Source: Saccharomycopsis phalli
Taxonomy: Eukaryota; Ascomycota; Saccharomycetes; Ascoideales; Saccharomycopsidaceae
DNA length: 64,000 nt
NCBI GenBank assembly: GCA_020342235.1
Contig: CP073215.1
Span: 744,001-808,000 of the forward strand
Direction: 5' to 3'
In this document: piece after piece, positions 37,254 to 47,397 of the stretch
Position numbering within the stretch: the stretch's first letter is position 1
How the letters are laid out: every line of letters begins with the position of its first letter
Notes under the pieces: generated by a model
What the model was told of the DNA's origin: nothing
Databases searched by the model: none
Seen by the model: only the letters and a program-made list of their open reading frames with translations
Translations under genes and position numbers: made by a program

Positions 37254-38216
37254 CTATTTAACGTCACATATCCGCGACAAAAGCCCAGCCACTTGCAAAT
37301 ACGTCGCAACCCCTTCCAACACCCGCATGTGTGTCACACCAATCTCCCTGATCATATCAAGCCGCTTGTCCTCGGAAATCTCATCCAACGCCTTAATCAC
37401 CCGGAAACTCGTAGTAACAATATCAATCGCAGAGTACCCCTTGTCCCAGAGCGCATCCAAGCTCCCCAAGCTTCCCTCAATGTCCCCGTTGTTCGCCAGA
37501 ATAAGCATGTCTCGCACCACAGTGGGGTGCGGCTGGTCCACCACCTTAAACACATTGTCCCCGTCCACAAACCCAAACCCCGACACCGTGCTCTGGAGAT
37601 TGTTCACCGCCTGCCGCATGTCGCCTTCCGCAGTGAAGATAAGTGCCTCAAGCCCACTGTCGGCGTATTTGACGTCCTCAGCCCGCACAATCTCAAGCAA
37701 CCGGCTCAACACCTCGTGATCCTCCACCCTGGAATACCGCAAGATCGCACATCGGCTCTGGAGCGGCTCGATGATCTTGTTTGACTGGTTGCACGCAAAC
37801 GCAAACCGCGTAGTGTTCGAGTAGATCTCCATCGTCCGCCGGAGCGCCTGTTGTGCCCCGGGGGTCATCGAGTCGGCCTCGTCAAGGATAATGATCTTGT
37901 GCCGTCCCGGAGGTAGCTGCACCTTTTTCTGAGCAAACTGCTTGATTTTGTTCCGCACAACCTCAATCCCCCGATCGTCTGACGCATTGAGTTCCAACGT
38001 CGCCTCTCCATAGCTTTCTCCTAGAAGCTCGCGGGCCAAACAGTGGATCGACGTCGTCTTTCCAATACCAGGAAGCCCAGATATAATGAGATGCGGCATG
38101 TTGCCGTCCTCCGCAATTACCTGGAGCCTTTCAATCGTGTCCTTGTTGCCCACAACGTCTTTAAGGAGCTTTGGGCGGTACTTTTCCACCCATGGAAGTT
38201 CAAGCTTTAATACCAT
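37254..38216 (-). CDS. RFC4: Replication factor C subunit 4
   Basis: A small subunit of the clamp loader that places PCNA on primed DNA; it is also shared by the Rad24, Elg1 and Ctf18 complexes. The 320-residue AAA+ protein begins [18 protein letters not shown]. Walker A is [10 protein letters not shown] (47-56), the DEAD box lies in [10 protein letters not shown] (112-115), and the sensor/arginine-finger motif is [10 protein letters not shown] (about 152-161). The sequence follows S. cerevisiae Rfc4 (323) closely, e.g. [12 protein letters not shown] and [18 protein letters not shown] codon at 37499-37497 sits at a non-conserved small/polar site. Two CGCG-containing near-MCB sites lie just upstream. 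Confidence 0.96.
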   Translation of the reverse strand: MVLKLELPWVEKYRPKLLKDVVGNKDTIERLQVIAEDGNMPHLIISGLPGIGKTTSIHCLARELLGESYGEATLELNASDDRGIEVVRNKIKQFAQKKVQLPPGRHKIIILDEADSMTPGAQQALRRTMEIYSNTTRFAFACNQSNKIIEPLQSRCAILRYSRVEDHEVLSRLLEIVRAEDVKYADSGLEALIFTAEGDMRQAVNNLQSTVSGFGFVDGDNVFKVVDQPHPTVVRDMLILANNGDIEGSLGSLDALWDKGYSAIDIVTTSFRVIKALDEISEDKRLDMIREIGVTHMRVLEGVATYLQVAGLLSRICDVK

Positions 38217-39315
38217 GACGAGAACAAATCGCGTGAAATGAAAAATACGCGGTCAAATGGGGTACCAATGTAGTGGGTCTGTCACCAGCCGTGTCAATTG
38301 GTCAAGGTTTATCCTTTGATGATATATCTATTTTTATATTGAGCTATATATTGTCTTCGGGGTTTATCCTTTTATTGTCGTTTTGTAACTTTTGATGTTC
38401 GTGTATGTTATGAAGTTGTGGTGATGAAGTTGTATGTCCATCAAGCTGCACGCGATTCAAAGTCATCAAAGATGATTCATAAAGCTAAAACGATGATTTT
38501 GAAGATATATGAACATCGGGTGAAACCATGGATCTAGTGCTATTTCTTGATCTCCTTTACTAGAGACTAGTGTAGATGTAGTCCAGAAACATAACATTCT
38601 AATCATCATCTCATTCTAATCACATATTCCAACCAGCACAGGTTCATTTACAGCTTGATGAATTAAAATGTACATGTACTGTGTAAAGTGTCATAATGGC
38701 AGATCAGGGGCAGAGTTTCATGCCATTATTCTAGGTAGCAAAATTTATGATCATCCATTGGCTGCTCCTTTAAATTGAATAATCAAGTTTCCATTGAGCC
38801 AAGCAGTTTTCTACCCAATAACCCAGTGACATTTACAATATCGTCTTGGCAGATTTGTCAGCATGATTGTCATCTACAAGTACAAAACTGTTTTTACAAC
38901 AGATTTAGAATGGTAAAGCTTATACAAATACCCCGGAATTCGACATTTCTAAGCCACGAGTTTCTCTCAATATGTTACTAATAAATCTACCCGTACAAAC
39001 TTCTAGTGTCGTTATTTAAACTTACTCACTGAATACTAAAACCATATCGACTTACTCATTAAATGGAAATTAATATCAGGATCACCATCAACCTGTTAAT
39101 AGACTTGGGAAATTAATCATTTTACTGTCGTAGTCAATGTATTTTCTATACCAATGTCCATATCGTCAACAGCTGTGTAATTAAAATACAGTGCCAATGG
39201 TATCGGATCCAATCAGCAATTAATCATTCCATTAATTTCTTGATTTGGCCATTTTCGTATTTCCACCATAAAATCTTTTTTGAATTCACGACCATTCTCA
39301 CTCCCACCATAAAAT
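38217..39315. other. RFC4-POP3 spacer
   Basis: 1.1 kb of AT-rich sequence. Near the RFC4 start are TCGCGT (38229-38234) and ACGCGG (38247-38252), possible degenerate MCB sites. No gene or repeat family seen. Confidence 0.55.
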
Positions 39316-39978
39316 CTACTTCTTTTGATTGTCACGCCCCTTCACATTTCCATCATTACCCCTTCTATCCGATCCTTTTCCTCTCTTCTTCACATCTCCA
39401 TCATTACTCCCTTTATCCGATCCTTTTCCTCCCTTCTGCTTCTGTTTCCCCTTTATAATTGGCGCCGTAGATTTTACAAATTGCATCACCGGCTTTCGAT
39501 ACTGTCCCAAGCTTTCTAGCCACGGAATTCGAACATCGCCCACATTCAATTCAACCCAATCCACCAACTCATCAGTAGCTTCTTCTTTGGTGATGGCAAC
39601 CATCAGATTCCCCTTCAACTTTTCCTTACTGCCTTGACTCAAACCAACCAACTTCACCTTGCCTATACAACAGAGCGACGGAAAATGTTCAATCAACAAC
39701 TTGGGCAGAATATCGTCTTTGCAAACTATCAACGCATATATCTTCTCTTTATTTTTCGCTTTCCCCTGGCATTGGCGCTCCAAATTCGAGGTTATCGTGT
39801 TGAATCCAGTCAAAATACTGCTGCCTCCAGCAACAAGAGGACTAACTAAGTTAATCAATTTATGTTCATCGCTTATCCTAGGCCATATCACAGGATCATA
39901 CGGCGTCTCTAAAACAGGTTTAAACGTCTGCCGCCGTTTATTTATAGACTCCTTTATCGAATTGTTCTTTAACGACAT
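39316..39978 (-). CDS. POP3: RNase P / RNase MRP protein subunit Pop3
   Basis: Pop3 is a small protein subunit of RNase P and RNase MRP, which process tRNA 5' ends and pre-rRNA. The 220-residue product has the family's N-terminal signature: INKRRQTFKPVLETPY then VIWPRI, against KRRQVYKPVLDNPF and WPRV in S. cerevisiae Pop3. An L7Ae-like core follows (IYALIVCKDDILPKLLIEHF, LCCIGKVKLVGLSQGS, VDWVELNVGDVRIPWLESLG). It ends in a Lys/Gly-rich repetitive tail (KGSDKGSNDGDVKKRGKGSD) that the S. cerevisiae protein (195) lacks. I start at ATG 39978 (MSLKNNSIKES) by analogy; in-frame ATGs at 40035 and 40014 are possible. Confidence 0.85.
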   Translation of the reverse strand: MSLKNNSIKESINKRRQTFKPVLETPYDPVIWPRISDEHKLINLVSPLVAGGSSILTGFNTITSNLERQCQGKAKNKEKIYALIVCKDDILPKLLIEHFPSLCCIGKVKLVGLSQGSKEKLKGNLMVAITKEEATDELVDWVELNVGDVRIPWLESLGQYRKPVMQFVKSTAPIIKGKQKQKGGKGSDKGSNDGDVKKRGKGSDRRGNDGNVKGRDNQKK

Positions 39979-40079
39979 TGAAAATTGTTGCAGGATCATT
40001 TTTCTGTACAGCATGCATGACTTTGTGCAAGCCATTTCCAATTGTCCCTCAGGGTATCTTCATTATTTATCATCTTTAA

Positions 40080-41625
40080 ATGGAGTGTACCAGTAGTAGT
40101 AGTAGTGGCGAATCATATTCCAGAGAGTCTTTGGACGATATAGGGTTGGAAGGATTGGTGCCAAACTTTTTGAAAACCACCAGCAAGACAGACCCCATGC
40201 TTCCTGCCAACGAGGAAGATCTCAGAATTCAAGATATCAACACCAGTTTTGATCCTTTCATGGGAGAAATTAAGCCTATAAAAGAGGATATTCAGGTTAG
40301 CCCGTTTGGAAAACGAATTTACAACAAGTCCGTACGGTTTTCAGACCCAATCATTGAAGAGAAAAAATGCAGTGTGCCGGAAAGTAAAAAGACCAACGAC
40401 AAAGAGCCGTTGTTTGAGTTATTCCTACCAAAGGATACACATGCATCTAGTGAAAAGCTGGATTTGGCCAAGACGGTGAAGTTGGAGAAGACAGGGCTTG
40501 AGCAAAATATCATCGATTCACAACTGTCGTTTTTGCTCAACAAGATTGAGACCGTCCAAAATGCGTCCTTGATTAGTCAGTATAGGGCACAATTGAGTTT
40601 GGAAATGGGCACATATACTAACGAAATCTCCAAAATCAAGTCAGAAAATATCGACTTGAAGACTAAATTGAACAACAGCGTTCAGAATGAAGCTCTAATC
40701 AAGCAGAAGCTCGAACAGGTTAGTGTACCGTATAGAAGCTTTTGATAAATACTAATATTAGCAATATGAAGATCTCGGCGACAAGTCCAATCGGATTGAT
40801 CAATTGGAAGTTTACTTGAGCCAGATTTGCCAAACTTTGGAAAGCGAAAAAGTTACACCAGCTTGCGGAATTGAGCACGAAACTGTGCTACAAATCAATC
40901 GCAAATTGCATGAGATACTTCGGACGAGAGTTGATAACCGAGAAATTGCAGAAATCATAAACTCAAACAACAGGTCCATCAAGCAAGATATTCTTGGAAA
41001 CTATGACGAGTTAAAATGTGACTTGGACAGGCAATTTGAGCAACTAAAGATTTGCAATGGCCAGGAGTTGAAAGACATGGCTGGCTTGTTACGTGATAAA
41101 GATGAGGAACTTAGAAAGGCAAGAGAAGCCATTGGCAACCTAGAGACGTATCGGAAGAAGTTTAAAGAAAAGGAAGAGGCGTACAATCGGAAATTGAAGG
41201 AGTTTTCTGACGAATTGAACAATACGCTTGTGGAATGTGACAGAAAAATCGGAGCGTCACAAGATCTTGTGGTTGTTTACAAGTACTACATGGAGACATT
41301 TATCAATATGATCATGGGAAAGATGGAGAATATTATTGAGAAATCGTCATTGGCGTCGGTTTCGTCACAAATCAAACAGTTTAGTAAAATGCCACTAGAA
41401 GAAACCGAGTTGGTGGTTTTGGAGTATATCTTCAAGTTTATGGCAGATGGATTGGAATTGCTAATACGAGAGTACGTCAAAGGAAGAGTCAAATGCGATA
41501 CTATACCAAGAGATGTCTACAATGAGAATGTCAAGCCTCATATAGACAAGAACAAAGTGGTGACTATTGGACGCAAGAGAACCACGCAAGGTAGAGCAAG
41601 GAACCATCCAGGAAGTGACGACTGA
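40080..41625 (+). CDS. Coiled-coil protein of unknown function, two exons
   Basis: Exons 40080-40718 and 40762-41625 join in phase 0 to give about 500 residues. The N-terminal 130 residues are polar and Ser-rich (SSSSSGESYSRESLDDIGLE, FGKRIYNKSVRFSDP). From about 145 to 370 the protein is strongly helical and coiled-coil-like (LSFLLNKIETVQNASLISQY; ELRKAREAIGNLETYRKKFK), crossing the splice junction without a break (KLEQ|QYEDLGDKSNRIDQLE). A helical C-terminal domain (about 400-470) precedes a basic tail (GRKRTTQGRARNHPGSDD). I do not recognise an orthologue; a cytoskeletal or spindle role is only a guess. It is divergent from POP3 with about 100 bp between starts. Confidence 0.72.
40719..40761 (+). 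other. 43-nt spliceosomal intron
   Basis: Begins GTTAGT, holds the branch site TACTAAT at 40749-40755 and ends ATTAG, with only a few bases from branch point to acceptor. Without splicing the first frame stops eight codons in, and the second has no ATG; splicing joins them in one frame. Confidence 0.85.
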
Positions 41626-41780
41626 TTCGATGATGGAATGAATGGGTTTATAATACCATAATTATATATCTTTTATTTACACGTCCTTGTATGGCCGTGT
41701 AATCCACGATTGATTATCGGCGCCCAGTGAGGGCATTTTCAGAGGTGCATGAAAATTTTCACCGCTCAGTGTAGTACAAA

Positions 41781-42932
41781 ATGTCGGAACCAAGTGGCGA
41801 GAACGAAGCGAAGAAGCGGAAAGAAGAGTCCACAGAAGCAGAAGAAGAGCCGAAATATAAGCGAGTGAAGGTCGAGGTTCCCGAGGGAATGACCAAGAGC
41901 CAGTGGAAGAAACAGCAAAGGAGATTGCGCTGGGAAGAGAAGAAGGTGGAGATACGAAAGAACCAGAAGGAGAAGAAGCGGTTGGCAAAGATCGAGAAGC
42001 GGAAAGAGATCACCGAGAAGTTGGCAAAGGGCGAATCTATTGAGGAGATCAAGCAGCAATTGAACATTATCAACCGGAACTCGAAAGAAAAAACCAAAGA
42101 GAACCAAGTAGACAGTGGGATCAATGTGATTTATGACTGTGACTTTGACGACATGATGCACGAGAGGGAATTGGTGAGTCTCAGTACGCAAATTACGCGG
42201 TCGTATGGTGAGAATCGGCGGTCAGATCAATCACTTAACATCAAGTTGACGTCCTTCAACGGGAAGATCAAAGAGCGGTTTGAGACGAAGCATATGGGGT
42301 TTGAGCACTGGAAGCATTTCAGTTACGATGAGAAGAGCATCGAAGAGATCTTGAAGGGGCAGGATAAGTCCAAGTTTGTGTACTTGTCGGCTGATGAGCC
42401 TGAGGAGTCTGTTGATGTGTTGGAAAAAGGCCATACGTATATTGTCGGGGGAATTGTGGACAAGGGCCGGTACAAGCACTTGTGTTACAACAAGGCAAAA
42501 AAGTTGGGCATCAAGACTGCCAAATTGCCTATTGACGAGTTTATAAAGATTACTGGGAGACGAGTGTTGACGACGTTGCATGTCTTTATGTTATTGAGCA
42601 AGTGGGTTGAGTGTCGGGATTGGAGGAAGTCATTTGAGAGTGTTTTACCGGAGAGAAAGAAGATGGAGAAGGGGGAGGAGAAGGAAGATGGGGGAGAGGA
42701 CACGGGAGAAGATAAGGAAGATAAGGAAGATGGGGGAGATGAGGAGGATAAAGAAGATAAAGAAGATGGGGGAGATGAGGAGGATAAAGAAGATAAGGAG
42801 GATAAAGAAGATAAGGAGGATAAAGAAGATAAGGAGGATAAAGAAGATAAAGAGGATAACAATGAGAAAAAGGATAACAATGAGAAAAAAGACATGGATG
42901 TAGAAAAGACAGAAAATAGTGAGCAAATATAA
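41781..42932 (+). CDS. TRM10: tRNA (guanine-9-N1)-methyltransferase Trm10
   Basis: Trm10 methylates G9 of tRNAs using S-adenosylmethionine. The 383-residue protein has a highly basic N-terminus (KSQWKKQQRRLRWEEKKVEI, KNQKEKKRLAKIEKRKE) that binds tRNA. The SPOUT-type domain follows at about 110-290, with VIYDCDFDDMMHERELVSLS, YIVGGIVDKGRYKHLCYNKA and the SAM-knot region ITGRRVLTTLHVFMLLSKW. The last 85 residues are a low-complexity run of Lys/Glu/Asp with NNEKKD copies. S. cerevisiae Trm10 is 293 residues and lacks so long a tail. Start ATG 41781 (MSEPSGENEAKKRKEE). It follows the coiled-coil gene after 155 bp. Confidence 0.93.
   Translation: MSEPSGENEAKKRKEESTEAEEEPKYKRVKVEVPEGMTKSQWKKQQRRLRWEEKKVEIRKNQKEKKRLAKIEKRKEITEKLAKGESIEEIKQQLNIINRNSKEKTKENQVDSGINVIYDCDFDDMMHERELVSLSTQITRSYGENRRSDQSLNIKLTSFNGKIKERFETKHMGFEHWKHFSYDEKSIEEILKGQDKSKFVYLSADEPEESVDVLEKGHTYIVGGIVDKGRYKHLCYNKAKKLGIKTAKLPIDEFIKITGRRVLTTLHVFMLLSKWVECRDWRKSFESVLPERKKMEKGEEKEDGGEDTGEDKEDKEDGGDEEDKEDKEDGGDEEDKEDKEDKEDKEDKEDKEDKEDKEDNNEKKDNNEKKDMDVEKTENSEQI
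42705..42870 (+). repeat. 9-bp coding repeat in TRM10 tail
   Basis: GATAAGGAG/GATAAAGAA units, interrupted twice by GATGGGGGAGATGAGGAG, encode alternating KED and GGDEE. It is pure purine on the coding strand and likely to be unstable in length. Confidence 0.88.
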
Positions 42933-44811
42933 ACAGCACGCCAGACATTAAATGTACGGAAGATTCGGACAATACGGACAAACAAACAATACAATAAACA
43001 AGAGATAAAGACATGGGTCAAAAGTCTAAATGGAAAAATCGGCAAGAGAACAAGACAAAAAGACTAAACGATGGAAAACCCAACCGAAAACCAGGACAAC
43101 AAAACAGAATACAGAAGCGCGAGACAGGATATAGAAGAATAAGACAAGATACAGGAGATTGGATGCAGTATATGATTACGTTTGCGATATACGTCATTGT
43201 AAATTAACTCGAGCTGCATTGATAGAGGGCTACATTTGGAGGGCAATTAATAAAGATACAAGAGATTTACCATGTAGGACATGCAAAATAAGCTGGACTT
43301 TCGCAATGCCAAGGTGGATAAACGGGCGAGGATGTGGTCTGATGCTGACTGATATTTTGAAGGATTCCGGTGTAAATAAAATATGGCAGTAACTCAAAAG
43401 CTAATCAACACTGTGGATAGTAAGTTGAGGAAAAGCAACGACCAGCAATCTTATAAGCAATAGTAGATAGCAATGCTTTTAATTGTAGATAACACTTTTT
43501 TGAGCAATCGTAGATGGCAATACAGAAATGCATGAAATACTACGATGCTTGCAATACAGTATTCAAGGATAATACCATAATATGGGGAAACGTGGAGAGA
43601 GTTACACATGATTCGCGAGTCAACCAAAATTGACGACTATGTAGTGTTGGTGACGATTAGTGACATAGCCCAGAACTAGGATGACCAAACTTTCAACTTG
43701 TCTAAACAGCCAAACGTTATCTACAATACAAGTGGGCCATTTCATGATCGCCAAACATGGTTTATAATAAAGTTTGACGATTGTCACGAAGCAACTGACG
43801 TAAATTTAGATGTACTTTGAAGTAAATGTGATTTGATATTGAGATTAAGGAGCGTGGCAAGTTGAGCAAAGATGCGCAACTTACTAAACGAGAAGGTAAA
43901 AGTAGGCTAAATGAGAATGTAAACACGCACTAAATGAGAGGTTAAAAATAGATTATGAATGATGAATGCTTGTAAATGATGAGCCAGAAATGAAATGAAC
44001 AATAAAATGGACAATGAAATGAACAAGGAAATTATCAATGAAATTACCAATGAAATTACCAATGGAATTTTCAATGTCATCATGTATGGAATCATGAATG
44101 GAATCACGAATGGAATCAACAATAGAATCAACAATAGAATCAACTACAGCACTACAACAGACCAACCACCCTACATATGCAATCCATCGTCCAGATTCCA
44201 CCAGTACACTCACATACTGTACAACATGACAGTTGCTAACCTAATCGTTGTGGTTGCTAACTTGCTTCCACTGTCAAAGGCTTGGCACAACCTCAACACT
44301 CTGACCAAGGTAGTATGCGCCGAAAACTTCCATTTAACCCTGTACACAACCCTGCCGATGTAGAATGACGTACTATCGCTGGTTTAGGAAGGTTAGCACA
44401 ACCTGGCTCTAGAAAAAATTTTCCCCAATTGAGACGACTCAACCAGTAGTGTGGACGTAGTGTCACAGGTGAGTATGTACACTGGAACTAGAGACTATAA
44501 CACTGAAACAACGACAGCAACAACCTGGCACTTAGGGGTCCATACTTGACAAGAGAAGAGTATAGCCAGAAAAAAAAAAAAGGCAAATCTCTGTTCAGCC
44601 TCGTTTCAGCTGGGAACAACACTCAACTTGCTAGCTCATGCGCGGCGAATCGGTTTACCCGGGCGTATATACCATTCACGTGACGTGTCTTGGTCGGTCG
44701 AGAACCTGCATGAATACGCAGGTGAAATAGCAAGCCTAGGGACGTACCCATTATTTAGGAAACACCATCTGCAAAATTTTTTTATCTTGAATTTTACTCT
44801 AGTATAGTGCC
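42933..44811. other. TRM10-PHM7 spacer
   Basis: 1.9 kb without a recognisable gene. 43985-44150 is a tandem ATGGAATCAAC/ATGAAATTACC repeat. 43440-43540 has loosely repeated GTAGATAGCAATG phrases. A short poly-A tract lies at 44570-44580. Nothing else stands out. Confidence 0.55.
43985..44150. repeat. 11-12 bp tandem repeat (AATGGAATCAAC type)
   Basis: Imperfect units ATGAAATTACCA, ATGGAATCACGA and ATAGAATCAACA repeat about thirteen times. Open frames across it on both strands are products of the repeat. Confidence 0.75.
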
Positions 44812-47397
44812 ATGGCGGATCCATCTCAACCGGCAGGCTCGTCGGTGTCGGCGTTCGTCACCAATTTGATTATCAATGGGATAATCTTCTTAGTATTTGT
44901 GGGATTCTTTATTCTCTTGCGAAATCGCGAAAAGCGTGTTTACCAGCCTCGTGTGGTGGTTGATACTGTTCCAAAGACCCAGCAGGTCGAGGCTACTCCA
45001 ACGGGAGCGTTTGGATGGGTGAACTACCTCTTGAACAAGCCAGAGTCGTGGATCATCCAACAGGCAGGTCCTGACGGCTACTTTTTCCTCCGGTACATTT
45101 TCCTCATGGCGACGATTTTGTTTATTGGCGGGGTTTTCCTCTTGCCGATCCTCTTGTCGGTGAATGCCACCAACGGGCACAACAACATCAACACCGGGTT
45201 TGACATTATTGGTTTTGGTAACGTCAAGAACAAGAACCGGTACTTTGCTCACGTGTTCTTGTCGTGGATCTTCTTTGGGTTGATTCTCTTTGTTATTTAT
45301 CGGGAGTTGGTGTACTACATCAGCTTCAGACACTCGTTCCAGACGACTCCGTACATTGACAGTTTGGTTCTGACCAAGACGTTGTTGATCACGTCCTTGC
45401 CAAAGGACTTGCGTGACGACGAGCAAAAGGTCAAGACTCTTTTCCCAGGTGCAAGCTCCGTCACGTTTGCTCGCGAGTACAAGGACTTGACCAAGGATGT
45501 CAAGGAGCGGACCAAATTGGCAGGGAAGTACGAAGCTGCACTCAATGGCGTGATCAACAAGAGTGTCAAGATCCGCAACAAGCTTGTCAAGAAAGGAAAG
45601 GAGACGCCTACGCCGATCGACGAGGTCGACTCGTACATCAAGGAGAAGAAGCAGCCTCACCACCGTTTGAAGTTTCTCATTGGCAAGAAGGTGAACACCA
45701 TCGACTATGCTACCGAGAAGTTGCCTGAGCTCAACCGCAAGATCAAGGAGCAGCAGGACGAGCATCTCCATGCGAATGCGATTGGATCGGTGTTCCTTGA
45801 GTTTCCGTCGCAGTTGGAGCTCCAAAAGGCATTGCAGGCCGTCAAGTACAACAAGGACTTTAGAAGAGCCGGCTCCAAGACCGTGAGCAATGTGGCTCCC
45901 GATGAGATTATCTGGGGAAACTTGGGCTTGAACGTGTACCAGCGTCTTGGAAAGAAGACTGCGGCCGTTGCGATTTTGACTGCCATGATCATCTTCTGGG
46001 CGATTCCTGTGGCTGTCGTTGGTGCGATTTCCAACATCAACTTCTTGATGGAGAAGGTGCACTTTTTGCGGTTCCTCAGACACATGCCTCAAGTGCTCAT
46101 GGGTGTGATCACCGGGCTTCTTCCTACTGTTGCATTGGCGATCTTGATGTCCTTGGTGCCTCCATTTATCAAGTTCATGGGCAAGTTCTCTGGCTTGGTC
46201 ACCTTACAGCAGATCGACTTGTGGTGCCACGACTGGTACTATGCCTTTGAGGTCATTCAAGTGTTCCTTGTGACCACCTGTGCTTCTTCTGCGGTTTCCA
46301 CGGTCCCAGCCATTATCGACGACCCTAGTTCCGCAATGGTTCTTCTTGCCCAGAAACTTCCAAAGGCTTCCAACTTTTACATCTCCTACATTCTCTTCCA
46401 AGGTTTGGCGATCCCAGGTGGTGCGCTTTTCCAAGTCGTTGCCTTGATTCTCTCAAAGGTTCTCGGCCGCATCTTGGACAACACCCCTCGGAAAAAGTGG
46501 GCCCGGTACAACTCCCTTTCGAACCCATCGTGGGGCGTTGTCTACCCGGTTTACGGTTTGATTGCCGTCATCTGCATCATTTACGCTGTCATTGCCCCGA
46601 TCATCATTGCCTTTGGTACTATTGCCTTTGGCTTGATTTACATCGGATACCTCTACAACCTCACCTATGTCAATGGCCAGAGTTTGGACAACCGTGGCAG
46701 AAACTACCCAAAGGCATTGTTCCAGCTCTTTGTGCCGCTCTACTTGGCCGAGATTTGCTTGATTGGCTTGTTTGTCATGGCAAAATCTTGGGGCCCATTT
46801 GCCTTGGAAATCGTGGCTCTTGCTGTCACTGTGGTGTTCCACTTGTGGCTCAAGTGGAAGTTCATTCCATTGTACAACGTCGTGCCATTGTCTTGCTTCC
46901 AACAGGCGGCTGGTGTTAGCGTCGACTACCCAGCCACCGACATGGGCTTGAAGGAGATCAAAACCAACGGCAAATCGTACTGGGACAACCAGTCGGTCGG
47001 AAAGGAGGATGACGCTTCTTCCGAGAAGGTGTTGCCAACCGTTGGAGGTGTTACTGATCCTGTCGACAGAAAGCCATCTGCGGGTGCCGTCAAGCGTTTC
47101 TTTGCTCCAAAGACCTACTTGTCCTTTAGCGAGGTCCGCAAACTCTTGCCTGGATTCTTGAACGATGTTCAGACCTATACTCCAGCGCAGTTGGAGACCT
47201 ATCGCTATGTTGACCCGGCTGTCAAGGATGCTGAGCCAATGTTCTGGATTCCTCATGATGAATTGGGATTGTCTCAGACTTTGATCACCAAGAGTAACGG
47301 TTTGCAAGTGAGTGATGGAAACACTACCTATGATGAAAAGAAGGGATTTGATTACAGTGGTCCTCCACCAGACTATGAGGATGTTGTGAAGGCGTAG
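44812..47397 (+). CDS. PHM7: OSCA/TMEM63-family membrane channel, Phm7 type
   Basis: An 861-residue multi-pass protein of the calcium-permeable stress-gated cation channel family (Csc1, Rsn1, Phm7, Spo75). It opens with a membrane segment (NLIINGIIFLVFVGFFILL) and VYQPR. The family's lumen/TM2-3 block follows (LLPILLSVNATNGHNNIN, YFAHVFLSWIFFG). The cytosolic domain (about 190-385) is rich in Lys/Glu. The channel core (about 390-700) includes IIFWAIPVAVVGAISNINFL, MGVITGLLPTVALAILMSLV and QKLPKASNFYISYILFQGLA. The tail ends GPPPDYEDVVKA. Wording is nearest to S. cerevisiae Phm7 as I recall it (991 residues). A CTG at 45370 falls at a Ser site there. Confidence 0.85.
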   Translation: MADPSQPAGSSVSAFVTNLIINGIIFLVFVGFFILLRNREKRVYQPRVVVDTVPKTQQVEATPTGAFGWVNYLLNKPESWIIQQAGPDGYFFLRYIFLMATILFIGGVFLLPILLSVNATNGHNNINTGFDIIGFGNVKNKNRYFAHVFLSWIFFGLILFVIYRELVYYISFRHSFQTTPYIDSLVLTKTLLITSLPKDLRDDEQKVKTLFPGASSVTFAREYKDLTKDVKERTKLAGKYEAALNGVINKSVKIRNKLVKKGKETPTPIDEVDSYIKEKKQPHHRLKFLIGKKVNTIDYATEKLPELNRKIKEQQDEHLHANAIGSVFLEFPSQLELQKALQAVKYNKDFRRAGSKTVSNVAPDEIIWGNLGLNVYQRLGKKTAAVAILTAMIIFWAIPVAVVGAISNINFLMEKVHFLRFLRHMPQVLMGVITGLLPTVALAILMSLVPPFIKFMGKFSGLVTLQQIDLWCHDWYYAFEVIQVFLVTTCASSAVSTVPAIIDDPSSAMVLLAQKLPKASNFYISYILFQGLAIPGGALFQVVALILSKVLGRILDNTPRKKWARYNSLSNPSWGVVYPVYGLIAVICIIYAVIAPIIIAFGTIAFGLIYIGYLYNLTYVNGQSLDNRGRNYPKALFQLFVPLYLAEICLIGLFVMAKSWGPFALEIVALAVTVVFHLWLKWKFIPLYNVVPLSCFQQAAGVSVDYPATDMGLKEIKTNGKSYWDNQSVGKEDDASSEKVLPTVGGVTDPVDRKPSAGAVKRFFAPKTYLSFSEVRKLLPGFLNDVQTYTPAQLETYRYVDPAVKDAEPMFWIPHDELGLSQTLITKSNGLQVSDGNTTYDEKKGFDYSGPPPDYEDVVKA

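Noticed and set aside
43630-43680. Weak resemblance to dispersed repeat C (CTATGTAGTG block)
   Set aside because: Only about ten bases match with no flanking similarity.
43995-44363. 122-codon frame reading Asn/Ile repeats
   Set aside because: It is a product of the 11-12 bp tandem repeat; the other strand is open too.
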